Part shown: piece by piece, positions 36,736 through 49,216 of the stretch
Numbering within the stretch: the stretch's first letter is position 1
Layout of the letters: every line of letters starts with the position of its first letter
Source: Trematomus loennbergii
Taxonomy: Eukaryota > Chordata > Actinopteri > Perciformes > Nototheniidae
Direction: 5' to 3'
DNA length: 64,000 bases
Assembly: GCA_012861695.1 (NCBI GenBank)
Contig: JAAOOA010000033.1
Coordinates: forward strand, 12,866,434-12,930,433
Translations under genes and position numbers: made by a program
The notes under the pieces: generated by a model
What the model was told of the DNA's origin: nothing
Databases searched by the model: none
The model's input: only the letters and a program-made list of their open reading frames with translations

Positions 36736-37984
36736 AACATCATAGACAGAAAGGTATATTCGTCATTTAATGGTAAGCTATTGCAATTCTGATTTCATAG
36801 ATGTGTCTCCCATCACCCAAAATCCCTGACTATTCTCTCAACTCAGTATTTACATTCTTTAATTCAAAGAAAATCAGTAATATCTTTAAAAACTACAAGT
36901 CCCTTTCTATCAGCTGTGCACCGTTATGGTGTAAATACAGCCTATTTACCAATTGGATAAAATATAAAAGTCAGCCGAATTAGTGTTGATACTGCAAGGA
37001 GAGGTATTTTGGGAAAATAAATGGAAGATGTTGTTTAATTGCTGATATATTTATGATTCACGTCACGTATTCAGTTTCGGTGGCAGTTCTTCCAGTTTGT
37101 CCAAAGTTCTTCTAATCAAGGCTCTATAAATAAAGAACTACGGCAGATGTGTAATATTTAATGCAGCCGAACCGTGTATTACAATGCCGTTATGTGATGA
37201 CTTCCAAAGAGAAAAGCAAGCACACTCGAAATAAAGTATTATTATTATTTTTTTTAATGTTTTCGGATTTCATATCGCATAAACACCATATCCCAACGTG
37301 CATTGCGGCTAAAACATCCAATCACCGAGCTTCAACGATATATCTGAGGATTATGGGTAGTTCGATGTTTTAGCCTATCAAAACCTCTGAAAAAAGAAAT
37401 GTGTCTCTCAGAATCGAAAGGGAGAAACCTATGGGAAAAACATAAAAGCATTGTACACAATGTAAACCAATTAATGTCGTGTAATTAACAAGGATAAACT
37501 GATGTTTTTTAGTGGATGAGTACTGCAGATAAAGCTTTAAAATAATTTGACAGTGAGGGGAATACGGCTTTATTATGAAAACTTCGAGACCGGAAATACT
37601 GTTATCACCCCGTGAGGGTTGACGCTAACTTTACATGGATGCTGCGGAAAGACGTAGTATACACGTTCTCCTGGCGAGACCTCAAATCATCTTCGTAATA
37701 TCTATCAAACTATAGATCCTACACATCCACTGGACGTGGATTCTGAAAGTACAATATACACTTCTCGCTAGAAATCGAATCAAAAAGCATTTTATTGGCC
37801 AAACTATCCTACAATTTAGGATTTTCCAGAGAGGGTTATTTGTGAATATACGACCCTCCGTAGCGTTTGCATTCAACGGGAGCACTAGAGGTCGAAAACT
37901 TTAAAACGTGATTATAGGTCGTAATAAGCGCTTGAACAATCAACCTATTTGGTCGTATGAGTTGGAGGACTTGTTGTGCAAATG

Positions 37985-40900
37985 AGAGGTGCTGGATTTT
38001 TTGTGTCTGTGTGTGTGTGGGGGGTGTTAAAGTCCCGGTCCAGTGTGGGCAGGGTGGAAAGGTGAGATAGAAGGGAGGAGGGGAGAGGTGGGAGGGGGGA
38101 TGACCATTTCTAGAAAAGAGGTGTGTATCACATAGGCCTACCCACTCTCTCCAGACACATTTGTGTACTTACTGTACAGTGTTGGGAGACATAGGAGTAG
38201 ACACACACACACTGAAACATATCACTCATACACAGACACACACACACATCCTACCAGATGCCCCTTCATGGTGATGGAGAATACCAGAGGATTCTTTTTT
38301 TTGCTTTATCTTGCAAACATTTACCTGTAGCCTTCCTCCATGTAGTGCACAAAGGCCCACATACTGTCACGCAGACTGATCCCAGCCGTATTGACAGGGT
38401 GGAAGCTGCTCCTGAGTATTTGACCCACCAGTTGCAACCACAGCTGGTTGACTGACATTTTGTCAAATCATTTATAAGTGCTCCATAGGCAGATGTGTGC
38501 CAGCTGCTGCCTCAGGGCTCCTCCACACTCTCCTTTGGCATGGTGCCACTGCAGGCAGGGCTTTATTTGGATATTGTGATATTTATACCACAGACATTTG
38601 TCTGATGCTTTTAGTCAGGGAGACACACGGGGAAGAAATGCATGTCAGTTTACTTCAGGATGGCACACATGGTAGATGATCAAAGTAACAACATTAACTG
38701 GAGACAAACCTAGTTCAAAGAACATCAACAGCAGTGTTTCTCCAGCAAAGAACGTCCATAGCTTTCAGATCAGTATTCATGATATTCAATAGTCATTTTA
38801 TTTGATTAATTCATAGAACCCGATGTCAGCTGTACAGCCAATCAGACAGAGGCACTGTGCACGCAGCTTCATTACATTTGTGTTGTCTTAATGGAGCCTG
38901 TTTTGCTCCAGATGTCACCCTGAAGATATTTAAAGTGAACTCAGCATTGAAGAATTGCATGTTTCCACAGTTGAAATATTGCAGCTGTGAGCTCTGACAG
39001 TTTAATTACTCTAATCTAAAGATGAATTGTATCTTAATCTCTGTCATGTTTTGCAATCTGTATTCGCTGCCAGAGGGAAAATGACATCGCTGCAAATCAC
39101 ACGAGCCCCTCTGGCAGCTGTCCTTGTCAGGGCCTTTTTGATTTGGTACGAGTGGACCAGAGGCACTCATTCAAAGAATCACTAATGGAGAAAAGTGAGA
39201 AGCGCCTTGCTGTTACTCATCAGGATTTACAGCAACATGATTGTCTGTCTGTAATGTCACATATAGCTTGATCTGTGAGGCTGCTTGTTCTCAGAAAGAG
39301 AACAAATTGCCTCAGAATTGCTGTAGCTTTATTGAAGACAAGTAAACGCCTTGGCAAACGTTAATTTGTCTCAGTTACACTGGTTCAGAAACCAATTTGC
39401 TGCATATTGTACTGTATATAGGGAGGGCTTTTTGATTTTATAAAACATCACACCAAATTTAATTCCATACCTGAAAGGGAGATGCAGAGCCGAACAAAAT
39501 AGAAGCAATTGCACACTTTATATTGTGGTAGCATGTTGGAAATCTTAAATACAGAAGTTGGATCTAAAAACATGACCATGAAATGATCACATTAAGAGAG
39601 AATTTGAGAGGAATGTAAAGAAAAATAATCTTACAGAAAACCCAGAAAAAAAATATCCCTTCTTGCAGCTTTTTAACCCGTCATTTTAAACCATTGCATT
39701 TGAAATGTTGTAAAGTTAAAGTTTTGAAAGTGAAACCATCTAGTTTCAAATCACCCCGATTGACAAAGAGCAATTGTACGAGTCTACCCAAACCAATGGG
39801 GTCATGTTCTGATGAGTGGCTTCCCTCTTTATAACAAGCTGAATTTACATGAATCAGACTGATACCAGCAGTGTTGCACGACTTTGGTCCAGAGTAAAAT
39901 ATCGAAACAAATATCGGATGGATCGCTATGCCAACTCCCCCACCAGGAGGTCAAGAAAACAGACTAACTCATGCCTTATTAAGATTATTTATATTAGATT
40001 TGACATTTTGAATGTGCTGATGAGACAACAAAGCAATAAAATGCAGATTGAGTCTGTCCCATCTTTAGGGGTCTCAGCTTAGCTACTTGGAGGAGCACTG
40101 TAACTGTATATTTTCTTAGTGGCCCCAATTTAGGTTGCAGTTCATGTGACATGGCTGCCCATTGTTTATATACATTATAGAACACATTTTACATTGCAAA
40201 AAAAGGCCTTTTCCTGACAGTTAAAGCCATTGGATCGGATAAACAATTCTAAAAAACTAAGTGTAGTATCTTTGTGCCTTCGTGTCCGCGAGGAGTCATT
40301 CCAGTGAGCCTGAGATGGACTCAGTTTCCTTTAGTGCTGTACGAGTCCGAAACAAAACAGCTGAACATTTTCAATGTATGAACACTGGGCATAGAAATTT
40401 AGATATTTTGTATTTTAACTGTGCCCTTAGGCTGTAACAATGTGGTACAGTAAATAACAACACTATTTTGAATGGTTTTCCTCAATTCCCTGACCCTATG
40501 TACTGCAACATGCTAAATGCACATTGAATTTCCTCGAACATAAATGCTATGAACATGCAGAGATTCCTTTGTTCCAAACTTTCCGAACATTACCTTTCAA
40601 TGTGCACTTTATGCATTTTAAGTAGTAATATTAATATGGTCTATTAATACAGTTTGAGGCAACAGCACCCTTTCTACATAATTAGCCAGCTCTGAATAAT
40701 GCATTATGAACAATGAGGGTAATTATGCTGGTTACATGATTGTCAATCAAACCAAAGTGATTTGGTGTGATGGACAAGCAAATAGATTTCCAATGCAGTC
40801 AAGCAGTGCAATATGCCCTGTGTTTTACAGCATGATTCAGCTCAGAGATGCACGTTTTCTTTAATTTAGTTAGAGCACTTGAAAGGAACAACAAAACTCA

Positions 40901-41029
40901 CTCCAATGTTTTGAAGCTCATGTTTCTGATTGTACTAGTGAACAATAAATGTTCAAACCATTGCTTACCTCTGTAACACACATCTTTGATTCAGTGGGTT
41001 GATGCATTTAGACACAGTTTTGCTCGAGT
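37985..41029. other. Unique non-coding DNA
   Basis: The left 150 bp is G-rich on the plus strand (GGGAGGAGGGGAGAGG near 38072). The rest is ordinary AT-rich sequence. No exon or element recognised. Confidence 0.5.
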
Positions 41030-41033
41030 TTAA

Positions 41034-41739
41034 AGGTCCCATGTCATGGCCATTTCTACTGATCATAATTCCATTGTTGAGGTATACTAAAATAAATGTA
41101 TATTGTGCAATTTTCCAAACTCACATTGATTTCTCATACAGCATCTCTTTATAGTATGTGTATTCACTCTCTGTCCTAAACGGCTTGTTGGAGCTCCTGC
41201 CCCCCCTCCCTGAGAGCCCAGTGGCCGTCTGCGAGACAGCGAGACACCGCGGAACTCAGCCTGGGCACACACACACACCTGCAGCCTGGCTGGGAGTTTG
41301 TGTGTGTGCCCAGGCTGAGTTCCGCGGTGTCTCGCTGTCTCGCCGACCCCACACCATGTGAGCCAGCTCACACTGACCCGCTCCTCGCAGCAGCGAGCCT
41401 CGCAACGTCCCGCCGAGTGTGTGTTTGTGAGGAAATCCGCGGATTGGTCCAAACGTAACGGCTCCGCGGATTGGTACATTTGGACCAATCTGCGGAGCCG
41501 TTACGTTACGTCACTATACACGAAATACGTCACTATACCCAAGAAGTAAACAATGGAAAAAGAGAAATCTCCAACGAGGTGTTCTGGGGCAGCATAGACA
41601 GGTATTTTCTGTGTTTGAGTTTTACTCGCTACAGGGTGTACTTTGAGGGTTTGTGACTCTGCAGACCGTTTACATGCATAAAAAGCTACATAACACACAA
41701 CGGGACGGGTAATAACCAGAAAAGCATGACATGGGACCT
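41034..41739. mobile_element. TTAA-flanked element with internal hairpins (706 bp)
   Basis: Ends AGGTCCCATGTCATG and (reverse) AGGTCCCATGTCATGCTT are inverted repeats, flanked by TTAA at 41030-41033 and a one-base variant TCAA at 41740-41743. The termini resemble the other TTAA elements here, but the interior is different and contains two strong inverted repeats. No transposase. Confidence 0.85.
41231..41343. repeat. Perfect 45 bp inverted repeat (hairpin) inside the TTAA element
   Basis: Arms 41231-41275 and 41299-41343 are exact reverse complements (starting GCGAGACAGCGAGACACCGC), separated by 23 bases. A second, near-perfect 24 bp pair lies at 41452-41475 and 41484-41507. Confidence 0.95.
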
Positions 41740-41743
41740 TCAA

Positions 41744-42787
41744 CAAATACTCTCCTTGTACTTTTTGACAAAAGTGTAGGAAGATGGTGTATCATCTTTG
41801 CTCCGTCCATCATTCATGGGAGAGGACACATTCCACTCATAGTGTTTGCTGATTTATACCGTTAAAAAAAAGTCTGGTATCACATCTGGTATCAAAGATA
41901 ATATTCGGTCCATATTACACCGTATGCTCAGTAAAAGTAGTATTTGTGCTTCTGTTTATTTTATGGTTGTTGTTAAAAGCCACAGCTCTGCTCTGCTGTG
42001 CCTAAAGTGACAACCCGATTCATTTTTGAAGTTGTTCGCCTACATGATATTATCAGGCAGCAAGGGTGCATCCAATGCTTGTGGTAATGTGAGATATGAA
42101 AATCTAATTTAAATGGAACGACAGATATGAACCCGTAGAGGTGTTATATTCGGAAAGTCAGCTTTCATAACTGTTCCTTGAACATTTCTTAAGGGGGTGG
42201 GAGGAGTTTTATAGATATATTAGTCAAATGTATGAAGTGAAAGGTCTCAGTGGTTATTTCGCACGTCTTTGTGGGGCTGACTAGGTTTAAATAAGCACAA
42301 TTACTGCTCATTCTCTCCCTTTCTATGGCAATGCATGCTTACATCTAAAAGCTATTCCTGGCTTCTGATTCCTTCAGCCCAGGGAGCCAGGAGATTTTTG
42401 ACAGGCCTGCTCTGCTTATAACCTATCAACTGAATAATTACAGCTAACCTGCTTCTCCACAGGGCTTTGGTACTATAAACGGCTCCGCTGTCACACACTA
42501 ATGGAAAATCAAGAGCATGGCAGTGCCCAGGTCACAGGAGACCTGGGTGGACGCATTTCTGTCCTATCCTTTAGTACTTGTGCAGGCCTCTCTGTAAAAA
42601 AGCAATCTGTACGGTTACACGGCGAGGCAAGTTTAGTCGATCCAAAGTGATAGTCTTGTAAAGGTGATGCAGACGATTTAATGATGCTGTAACTCCAGAT
42701 GAGCTGACATGTGAGTTAGCATGGACGATTACCAACTGAGCAGTGTGGTTTAGTTTCATTCATTGCTTGGTTTCCCCTGTTACTCAG
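41744..42787. other. Unique non-coding DNA
   Basis: Nothing recognisable beyond AT-rich unique sequence. Confidence 0.5.
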
Positions 42788-42790
42788 TTA

Positions 42791-43379
42791 CGGAGCGTCC
42801 ACACAGCAGCGTTAAAAAAATCTTGGAGGTGGGCGTATCTGAAGCTTGGGGATTTTTTGCGAGCAACGCAACCAACAACCAATCACATGAATCTCCCGCC
42901 CCCGACATACAAAAAGCCCGAAGTAAACTGGATATAAACTCCCCAAACAGGCGAAAATCTACCACTGTCTCTGCCACCTCCCTCCATGCCTGGCTCCTCC
43001 GGTTTGTATCCCGGTAGGTAAATAGGGACTGGTCATAAAGCACCGGGTGATTCCCGACCGCTATAATTAATTTCTCCTCCATTTTTTGGAATATGAGGAA
43101 ATGACCTGCGGTATGTCTCTCCCAGCTTACACGCGGTTTGATTGGCTAGCGCTTGAACTGTCAGATTTGCATAAACGGGATTTGATTGGCTGACGCTTCC
43201 ACCTCAGCTTCAAAAGTTGAACATTGCTCAACTTTTGAATCCTGAGATGCCTGGAAATCTTCGCTCTGCTTCCCACAATGCAGTTCGGCGAAAAGTGAGG
43301 CAAAGTGACGTCACCCCATTCAAAGTGAATGGGCAGAAGCGTTGGAAGATTTTTTTAACGGTGCTGTGTGGACGGGCCG
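42791..43379. mobile_element. PIF/Harbinger-like MITE with TTA duplication (589 bp)
   Basis: Ends CGGAGCGTCCACACAGC and (reverse) CGGCCCGTCCACACAGC, both continuing into CGTTAAAAAAATCTT, lie between TTA at 42788-42790 and 43380-43382. TTA is the expected TWA target of PIF/Harbinger elements. The interior contains GACGTCACCCCATTCAAAG and a short hairpin (AAAGTTGAACATTGCTCAACTTT). No transposase. Confidence 0.8.
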
Positions 43380-43419
43380 TTATATGTCACTGTGTGTGCT
43401 GTGTACCGAACCCAATATC

Positions 43420-44930
43420 TATGGCAAGCCATTTGAGTATTTATTCCATATCCTTGATATCACACGGCAGCTGCCTACACTAGTTGGCTCTTTGATTTCA
43501 CTTGTTAGATATATGGTCAAACTAGTTTGGCACTCTGCTTTACTGTGGGCCTCCCCCTTCGATTCTATTGGCTCTAACGGTCAGAAAGAGGTGTCAACCA
43601 TCAAAATCGAGCAAGGGGGGCCAGAGATATAGAAAAAAAACATTTTCACCCAAATCACCTCAGAGGTGGGGTGGTTTTGGCTAAACCTCTCTAAAAAGGT
43701 CAAATGTCACTTGTTTTGCATCAATCTTGATACAGGGTACTTATTATATCTTGTACTTTGGATTCCTAAAGCTGTTAGTCTAATAACCCATCATCCAAGG
43801 GTAGTTTTCACTATCTGTAAAAAATCATTTTTGGACGGACACTATAATTTACGTATGTAAAATCTGAATTTTCTTTAAAATAAAAAACATTTATATTGAT
43901 TCTGACACTTCTACATCCAACTCACAGATGTAACCTTGCTTTGATAAAAGAAATTATTCATATAACCCTTTTAGAAGTTAAGTTGTAGTCATTTGTTTTG
44001 GGCATGTCATTTTCGAGCCTGAAACATGAAAAACAGGCTTGGTGCTTAACAGGTTAATAAAATGTTTTAAAGAGGATCTATATTCCTGTCTGCAGTCCTA
44101 AGGCAACTTTTTATTTTAAGAACGTCTTCAATGTTCTTACCTAATTTGATATACAATCATATGATCATAATTACAAAAATACTTTTATTTTATATTTTTG
44201 TAAATATGGTCATATGACTGTATTTTAAAACACAGTGTATTTAAGCTCTTAAATAAACTATTTGGGCTGGGTGGCGCTCTATAGCTTAGGGTCAATAGGA
44301 GACCTCGATGCATTATTTTCCCTCCTCCTCATTAGCATTCTGTGCAACTAGTGTGACTAGTGCACATTTGGGATCCACTAGTACTACTAGTGAACATTTG
44401 AAGCCTCACTAGTTCACTAGTTGAATTTAAATGTATCTCACTAGTTAACTAGTAAAGGGCAAAGGGTTCACTAGTTAACGTGTAGACATTTTGAGCCCCA
44501 CTAGTAACTAGTAAGCTCAAAAGAGGCGTCAACTAGTTAACTAGTGAACCTTTTGCCTTTACTAGTTAACTAGTGCAGATAAATGTATGCCACTAGTTAA
44601 CTAGTTCTGCTTCTTTTTTGAAGCTAGTTAACATGTCAGAGCTTTTGCAGCGCACAAGTTCATCAAAAAGCTTACAAGTTGGGACTTTGGTGCTACAAGT
44701 GCTGCTCCTGGCGTCACTAGTAAGGCTTATGTGGTAACTAGTCAGGCAAAAGTGCCACTAGTTGCTGAAAAAGAGTGACTTGTGTAATGTTTTATTTAAC
44801 TAGTAAAGCAGAGTGCCAAACTAGTTTGACCATATATCTAACAAGTGAAATCAAAGAGCCAACTAGTGTAGGCAGCTGCCGTCTGATATCAAGGATATGG
44901 AATACATACTCAAATGGCTTGACATTCTTC
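43420..44930. mobile_element. Foldback element with a dense array of ACTAGT hexamers
   Basis: About 120 bp at the left (GGCAAGCCATTTGAGTATTT...CTAGTTTGGCACTCTGC) is repeated in reverse at 44810-44925. Between about 44347 and 44880 the hexamer ACTAGT occurs more than twenty times, often as ACTAGTTAACTAGT, in AT-rich filler. The left interior (43545-44330) lacks the motif. No transposase, no clear target duplication. A partial copy is at 48908-49210. Confidence 0.75.
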
Positions 44931-44989
44931 CTGTTAAATCTTGCTAACTCATCCTTTATACACATCTAAGAATTACTGAATTCAAGGTT

Positions 44990-45110
44990 TTATGGTTTCA
45001 AGCTTTTTATTGTCATGTGTGCATAGCTACAGTGTAGTTATGACAATGAAAATCTTAGGCCACAGGCTCCTCCAAAAGTGCAACACAATAAATTAGATAA
45101 AATAGTACAA
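44990..45110 (-). mobile_element. LINE 3' tail fragment
   Basis: Read on the minus strand: TTGGAGGAGCCTGTGGCC, GATTTTCATTGTCATAACTA, CTACACTGTAGCTATGC, GACAATAAAAAGC. This matches the tail type at 233-378. 5'-truncated, non-coding. Confidence 0.65.
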
Positions 45111-46389
45111 ATAATGAATACATTATGTCCCAATGAACATGTGGTTCTCCTTGTGATTGACCAATTCTGCATTAATTGCTACTCCAAAAAACTCATTCCT
45201 TATGTGCACAGGATACTGTATACCAAGTGTGCCTTGTTTGATTTTTCAAAAATGACATCATGTGTTAATAAGGAGGATTAAGCTTTTCTGCAAATCACTT
45301 TGTTTTCACAATCAACACACTCTACAAAAATAATCTCCCTGCATCTGAAACATGTTGGGGAAACCACAGCAGAATGCCTATACATTGAATCCATATTGAA
45401 TGAAAAAAAACATAGATATTGATCGTAATCCAGGGTTTTTCAGAATATTTAAATGTTGATGTACTTGTCTGTTAATTAGTTTATGAAATAATAAAGTAGC
45501 AAAGGCTGATCAGCCATCAAACGTATTGAAGTCTGCTCATCTCTTTAGCCCTCATGCTTTCAATTAAGAAGGCATTTTTTTCAACATAGAAATAAGAACT
45601 GCTGTCAAGAAGGGTCACGGTCACGAATACGAGATTAATGTCTTGTAATTTTAAAATGATCCAAAGTAATTTATCATTGGTGCCATTTACAGCCTGTTCT
45701 TGCAAATCCATTCACACTCCAGGAGTTGTCACCTTTATGTCTTATGTAACATGATACAAACAGAGCAAATTATACCTTCTAACTGCTGTTGTGTTGTAGC
45801 AAAACAAAGCAATCGTTTGAGATTTAAGCAGTGTTGGTATTTCATTGGAGACAGGAGAGACAGATCCAAACAAGAGACACCTTTACTCCTGAGCTTTCAA
45901 TATGTTTAATATGTATAAGTCATATTCATACCTAAATACTACAACTAATGTTAAGTATTAGATGAAAAAAACAGCAACAATGCCATGAAACCCATTTTGT
46001 GTATGAGTCTTTCCATGTTCCAGTAATCACACTTGCATATTCATACTTGAACATAGAATTAGAATGCACTTCAGCAACAGACTATTCTTCTCCACTCCAG
46101 AGGAAAGAATAGATGAAAATGTGGATATGGAGACTATATTCAGAAGTGTTTTCGTGATTGTTAGGCAGCTGAGAGGGAGCTTCATTCTCCCTTTTACATC
46201 ATACCATTGTTGCTGTAAATTGGTCCATGGCTTGGTATTATTGACTGAAACTCTAAAGATACTCTATAGGCACTTCTATAAATTGCGGTAGAGATTTTCA
46301 AAAGGTATGATATTGATTGTCACACTGTGACAGAAGTGTAATAGTGTCTGAACAGGAGAGCAGAAGACAGTAATGACAATGGAAACAAG
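45111..46389. other. Unique non-coding DNA
   Basis: No feature recognised. Confidence 0.5.
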
Positions 46390-46392
46390 TAA

Positions 46393-48237
46393 TGGCGCAT
46401 TTCCACTACACAGCCTCGCTCGGCCTCGCTCGGTATGGCTAGGCCTCGTTAGGACTGGCTCACTTTATGGCGCATTTCCATTACAGTTTAGGAACTGGGG
46501 TAGTATCTATAGTAACGCAGTGTAGGCGGAGCCGTGACGTCATCTTCAATGAGAACCCCAGAAAAACAACACAGCCGTTAGCTGTTAACACTCAGAGCTC
46601 ACAGCTCCTCATATATGTTCAGAAACTAGACAAAAGTTAAACAAGTACAAACCACAGACTGCCTGTGTCATGGCGAATACAGTCGCTGCTTTATTTATGC
46701 AGGGATGCCAACTTTTCCAAATCCAAAAGAGGTAGGTTTGCGCGTGGCAAATGTGCACGCCCAAACTAGGTAATCAGAAGAAATGGAACCCCAGTAATTA
46801 CATGTATTTGTATTTAACACATATTGCATCATTTTATGCATTTTTCAGAAAAAGTGGTAGTTTGGTAAACAGTGACATCAACAACATGTTTGGTCTGTAA
46901 AATGTCCAAAAGTAAAAGAATGGGAGATAAATATCCCAAAGTCTCCACATTTTATTATATTTGGTGTGTTTCTGGTCCTCTTTCAGTTGAGACAGTGTAT
47001 GAAGGATGTGTAAGGATGTGTAAGGATGTAGGAAAGCAGAACTCTTGTGTGAACATTGGATAAAGCCAGGTTCATATTCTTGTTTCATGTTGTTGACATA
47101 TTAGTCAAAGGTTTGCACAGAGCGATATATCTTTGTGTTGCACCATAAATCAGAAAATACTGCATTAAAAAAGTCATTTCCTGCATGTTTTTGCAGTGTG
47201 ATATAAATAATGTACAAGCTTTCAGATTGCTAGTTCACTAAACAGAGACATTAACGACATGTTTGGTGTTGAAAATGTCCGAAAAAGTGAAAGAATGGGA
47301 GATAAATATCCTTTCAGTTGAGATGCTTCCGGAAAAGACCAAACACTGGATTTCATGTGTTTTCGAGACACTGATATTAACGGGGAAACCCTGCAGGACT
47401 CAAATGCCTCGTCTCTGTTCCCCTAAACTCATTTGGGAGTGATGACTGATTATTATCAGTCCCGGGGGACTGCGGCAGGCTGGCTTGACTGTGTTTTCCG
47501 AAGTGGAGGCTAGTCCCGGGGGTAACGCTGCCCTTCCTCTGCACGTTGTTTCTCATTCAGAAACACAGAGGACTGTTTGTATGATGGGATCACAGACACG
47601 CTGCAATCAGTTTCCGCTAAAAGTCGAGTCCAGTGTCTATGGAGTGTCATTTTTATTTTTTATAATTTGGGAAGAATGAAATTCGGTAGGAAAAGCCAGC
47701 TAAATCGGTAGGCGGTAGAAACATGTCAAAAGCGGTAGACTACCGCCCAAATCGGTAGGGTTGGCAGGTATGATTTATGTCTGTATAGGCCGTTGTTGTG
47801 AGTGTGGACGGTCGGAGCATATACTGCGTTAGCTTAGCCAATCTCCATTTAGAAAACACGCATTTTAAAAGGTTTTTCGCCTGCCGTCTGTCTGCAGACT
47901 TGTCAAAGCATTAATTCATGGTTTTTACTAACCGGTATCAGTATGTTGTTACTTCGGCATCATTTTGAAACGTGTATTACAATTAAATCACGGTCAAATA
48001 TGTCCATCTTGTTGTAGTTGTAGCCCCCTTGCCAGTGATTCTCTCTCTAGTTTAGCATACTCAGCCCGACTCAGCCTCGTTGTCTCTGGCCCTAGACCCA
48101 CGATTTTATGAGGCCAGAAAAACTGTGAATTAGGACCCGCCGGCCGGTACTAGGCCAAGTGGAAACGCAACCAAAGACGGGCCGCTGACGTCACAGCCCT
48201 CTTAAACCGTGCTCCGCGCTGTAGTGGAAACGCGCCA
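46393..48237. mobile_element. PIF/Harbinger-like element with TAA duplication, interrupted
   Basis: Ends TGGCGCATTTCCACTACA and (reverse) TGGCGCGTTTCCACTACA are flanked by TAA at 46390-46392 and 48238-48240. Removing the nested hAT (46700-47771) leaves about 770 bp. Subterminal tandem words (CCTCGCTCGG left; GGCCGGTACTAGGCC right) and a TGACGTCA octamer in each arm are present. No transposase. Confidence 0.8.
46700..47771. mobile_element. Nested hAT-like element with 8 bp duplication
   Basis: It starts CAGGGATGCCAAC and ends GTTGGCAGGTAT, flanked by TATTTATG (46692-46699) and GATTTATG (47772-47779), 7 of 8 identical. An internal block (ACATGTTTGGT...GAATGGGAGATAAATATCC) occurs twice, at 46868 and 47240. 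A CGGTAG-rich region lies near the right end. No transposase frame. Confidence 0.7.
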
Positions 48238-48430
48238 TAAGATGGAGACGAGAGGCTACTCTCGTTTTTCCAGTGTCAAATTATCTTAGGGACAATAGCA
48301 TCACATGTTTAATCTATTTAAGCGGGTAGGCATGTAGAAAATGTCAGAGCTTTGTCATTTGCAAAAATAAAATACAGTAATTTTAATGCAACATTTCCAA
48401 ATATATCAACCAAAACCCTAATTTACTTTT

Positions 48431-48620
48431 CATGTCATTTTTTAGACGCTTTTATCCAAAGCAACTTACATACATTCAGTGCTATGGACAATCCCCACGG
48501 GAGCAATTTGGGGTGAAGTCTCTTGCCCAGGGACACAACGACATGCTGACTGCAGTGGGACTCAAACTTGCTATCCCCTGATTCGAAGTCCAGCACACTA
48601 TCCACTGAGCCACAGTTGCC
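48431..48620 (-). mobile_element. tRNA-derived SINE, minus orientation
   Basis: On the minus strand there is an A box TGGCTCAGTGG (48602-48612), a B box GTTTGAGTCCC (48557-48567), a body containing GTCGTTGTGTCCCTGGGCAA, and the tail GTAAGTTGCTTTGGATAAAA. Full-length or nearly so. Confidence 0.85.
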
Positions 48621-48654
48621 TACTTAAACACACTTTCACAGTACATGAGTTAAT

Positions 48655-48760
48655 GAGGGGGGCGTGTGGCACAGTGGACTAGTGCGTTGGTGTTTGAATC
48701 AGGGGAGCACAGTTTAAACTCCACTGCAGTCTGCATGTCGTTGTGTCCCCGGGCAAGACA
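48655..48760 (+). mobile_element. tRNA-derived SINE head, plus orientation, truncated
   Basis: A box TGGCACAGTGG (48667-48677), B-like box GTTTAAACTCC (48712-48722) and body GTCGTTGTGTCCCCGGGCAA match the neighbouring minus-strand copy. The 3' tail is missing; the copy is cut by the tandem repeat at 48761. Confidence 0.8.
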
Positions 48761-48907
48761 CTATGGCAAGCCATTTGAGTATTTATTCCATATCCCTGAT
48801 ATCAGATGGCTATGGCAAGCCATTTGAGTATTTATTCCATATCCCTGATATCAGACGGCTATGGCAAGCCATTTGAGTATTTATTCCATATCCTTGATAT
48901 CAGACGG
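48761..48907 (+). repeat. Three tandem copies of a 49 bp unit from the ACTAGT element end
   Basis: The unit beginning CTATGGCAAGCCATTTGAGT starts at 48761, 48810 and 48859. It is the terminal segment of the element at 43420, tandemly triplicated. Confidence 0.95.
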
Positions 48908-49210
48908 CAGCTGCCTACACTAGTTGGCTCTTTGATTTCACTTGTTAGATATATGGTCAACTAGTTTGGCACTCTGCTTTACTAGTTAAATAAAACATTA
49001 TACTAGTCACTCTTTTTCAGCAACTAGTGGCACTTTTGTCTGACTAATTACCACATAAGCGTGACGCCAGGAGCAGCACTAGTAGCTCCAAAATCCCAAC
49101 TTGTAAGCTTTTAGATGAACTAGTGACCCTCTGACCGTACTAGTGACCCTAAAAGTCTTACAAGTTAACTAGTGCGCTGCAAAAGCTCTGACATGTTAAC
49201 TAGTTACACA
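48908..49210 (+). mobile_element. Partial copy of the ACTAGT element
   Basis: It matches the reverse of 44930-44625, including GGCAGCTGCCTACACTAGTT and about ten ACTAGT hexamers. It ends abruptly at the Tc1-like relic. Confidence 0.8.
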
Positions 49211-49216
49211 AAAAAA

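Larger units (their letters stand above)
34630..37976 (+). mobile_element. Long-inverted-repeat DNA element, copy 2 (3.35 kb)
   Basis: Arms of about 690 bp (34630-35320 and 37310-37976) are inverted copies. The ends CAGCCTGTCCTCC and (reverse) CAACAAGTCCTCC are flanked by TGCAAATG (34622-34629, 37977-37984), extendable to GTGCAAATG. The inner part of each arm matches copies 1 and 3, but the outer 350 bp or so is a different sequence (GGTCTCGCCAGGAGAACGTG, CCTCTAGTGGTCG). A SINE (35860-36040), an AT palindrome (36608-36735) and a 750 bp insert of unknown origin (about 36363-37115) lie inside. No transposase. Confidence 0.85.

Noticed and set aside
43217..43632. Overlapping frames of 88 and 96 codons
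   Set aside because: They span the end of the Harbinger-like MITE and the start of the ACTAGT element; chance frames across a junction.
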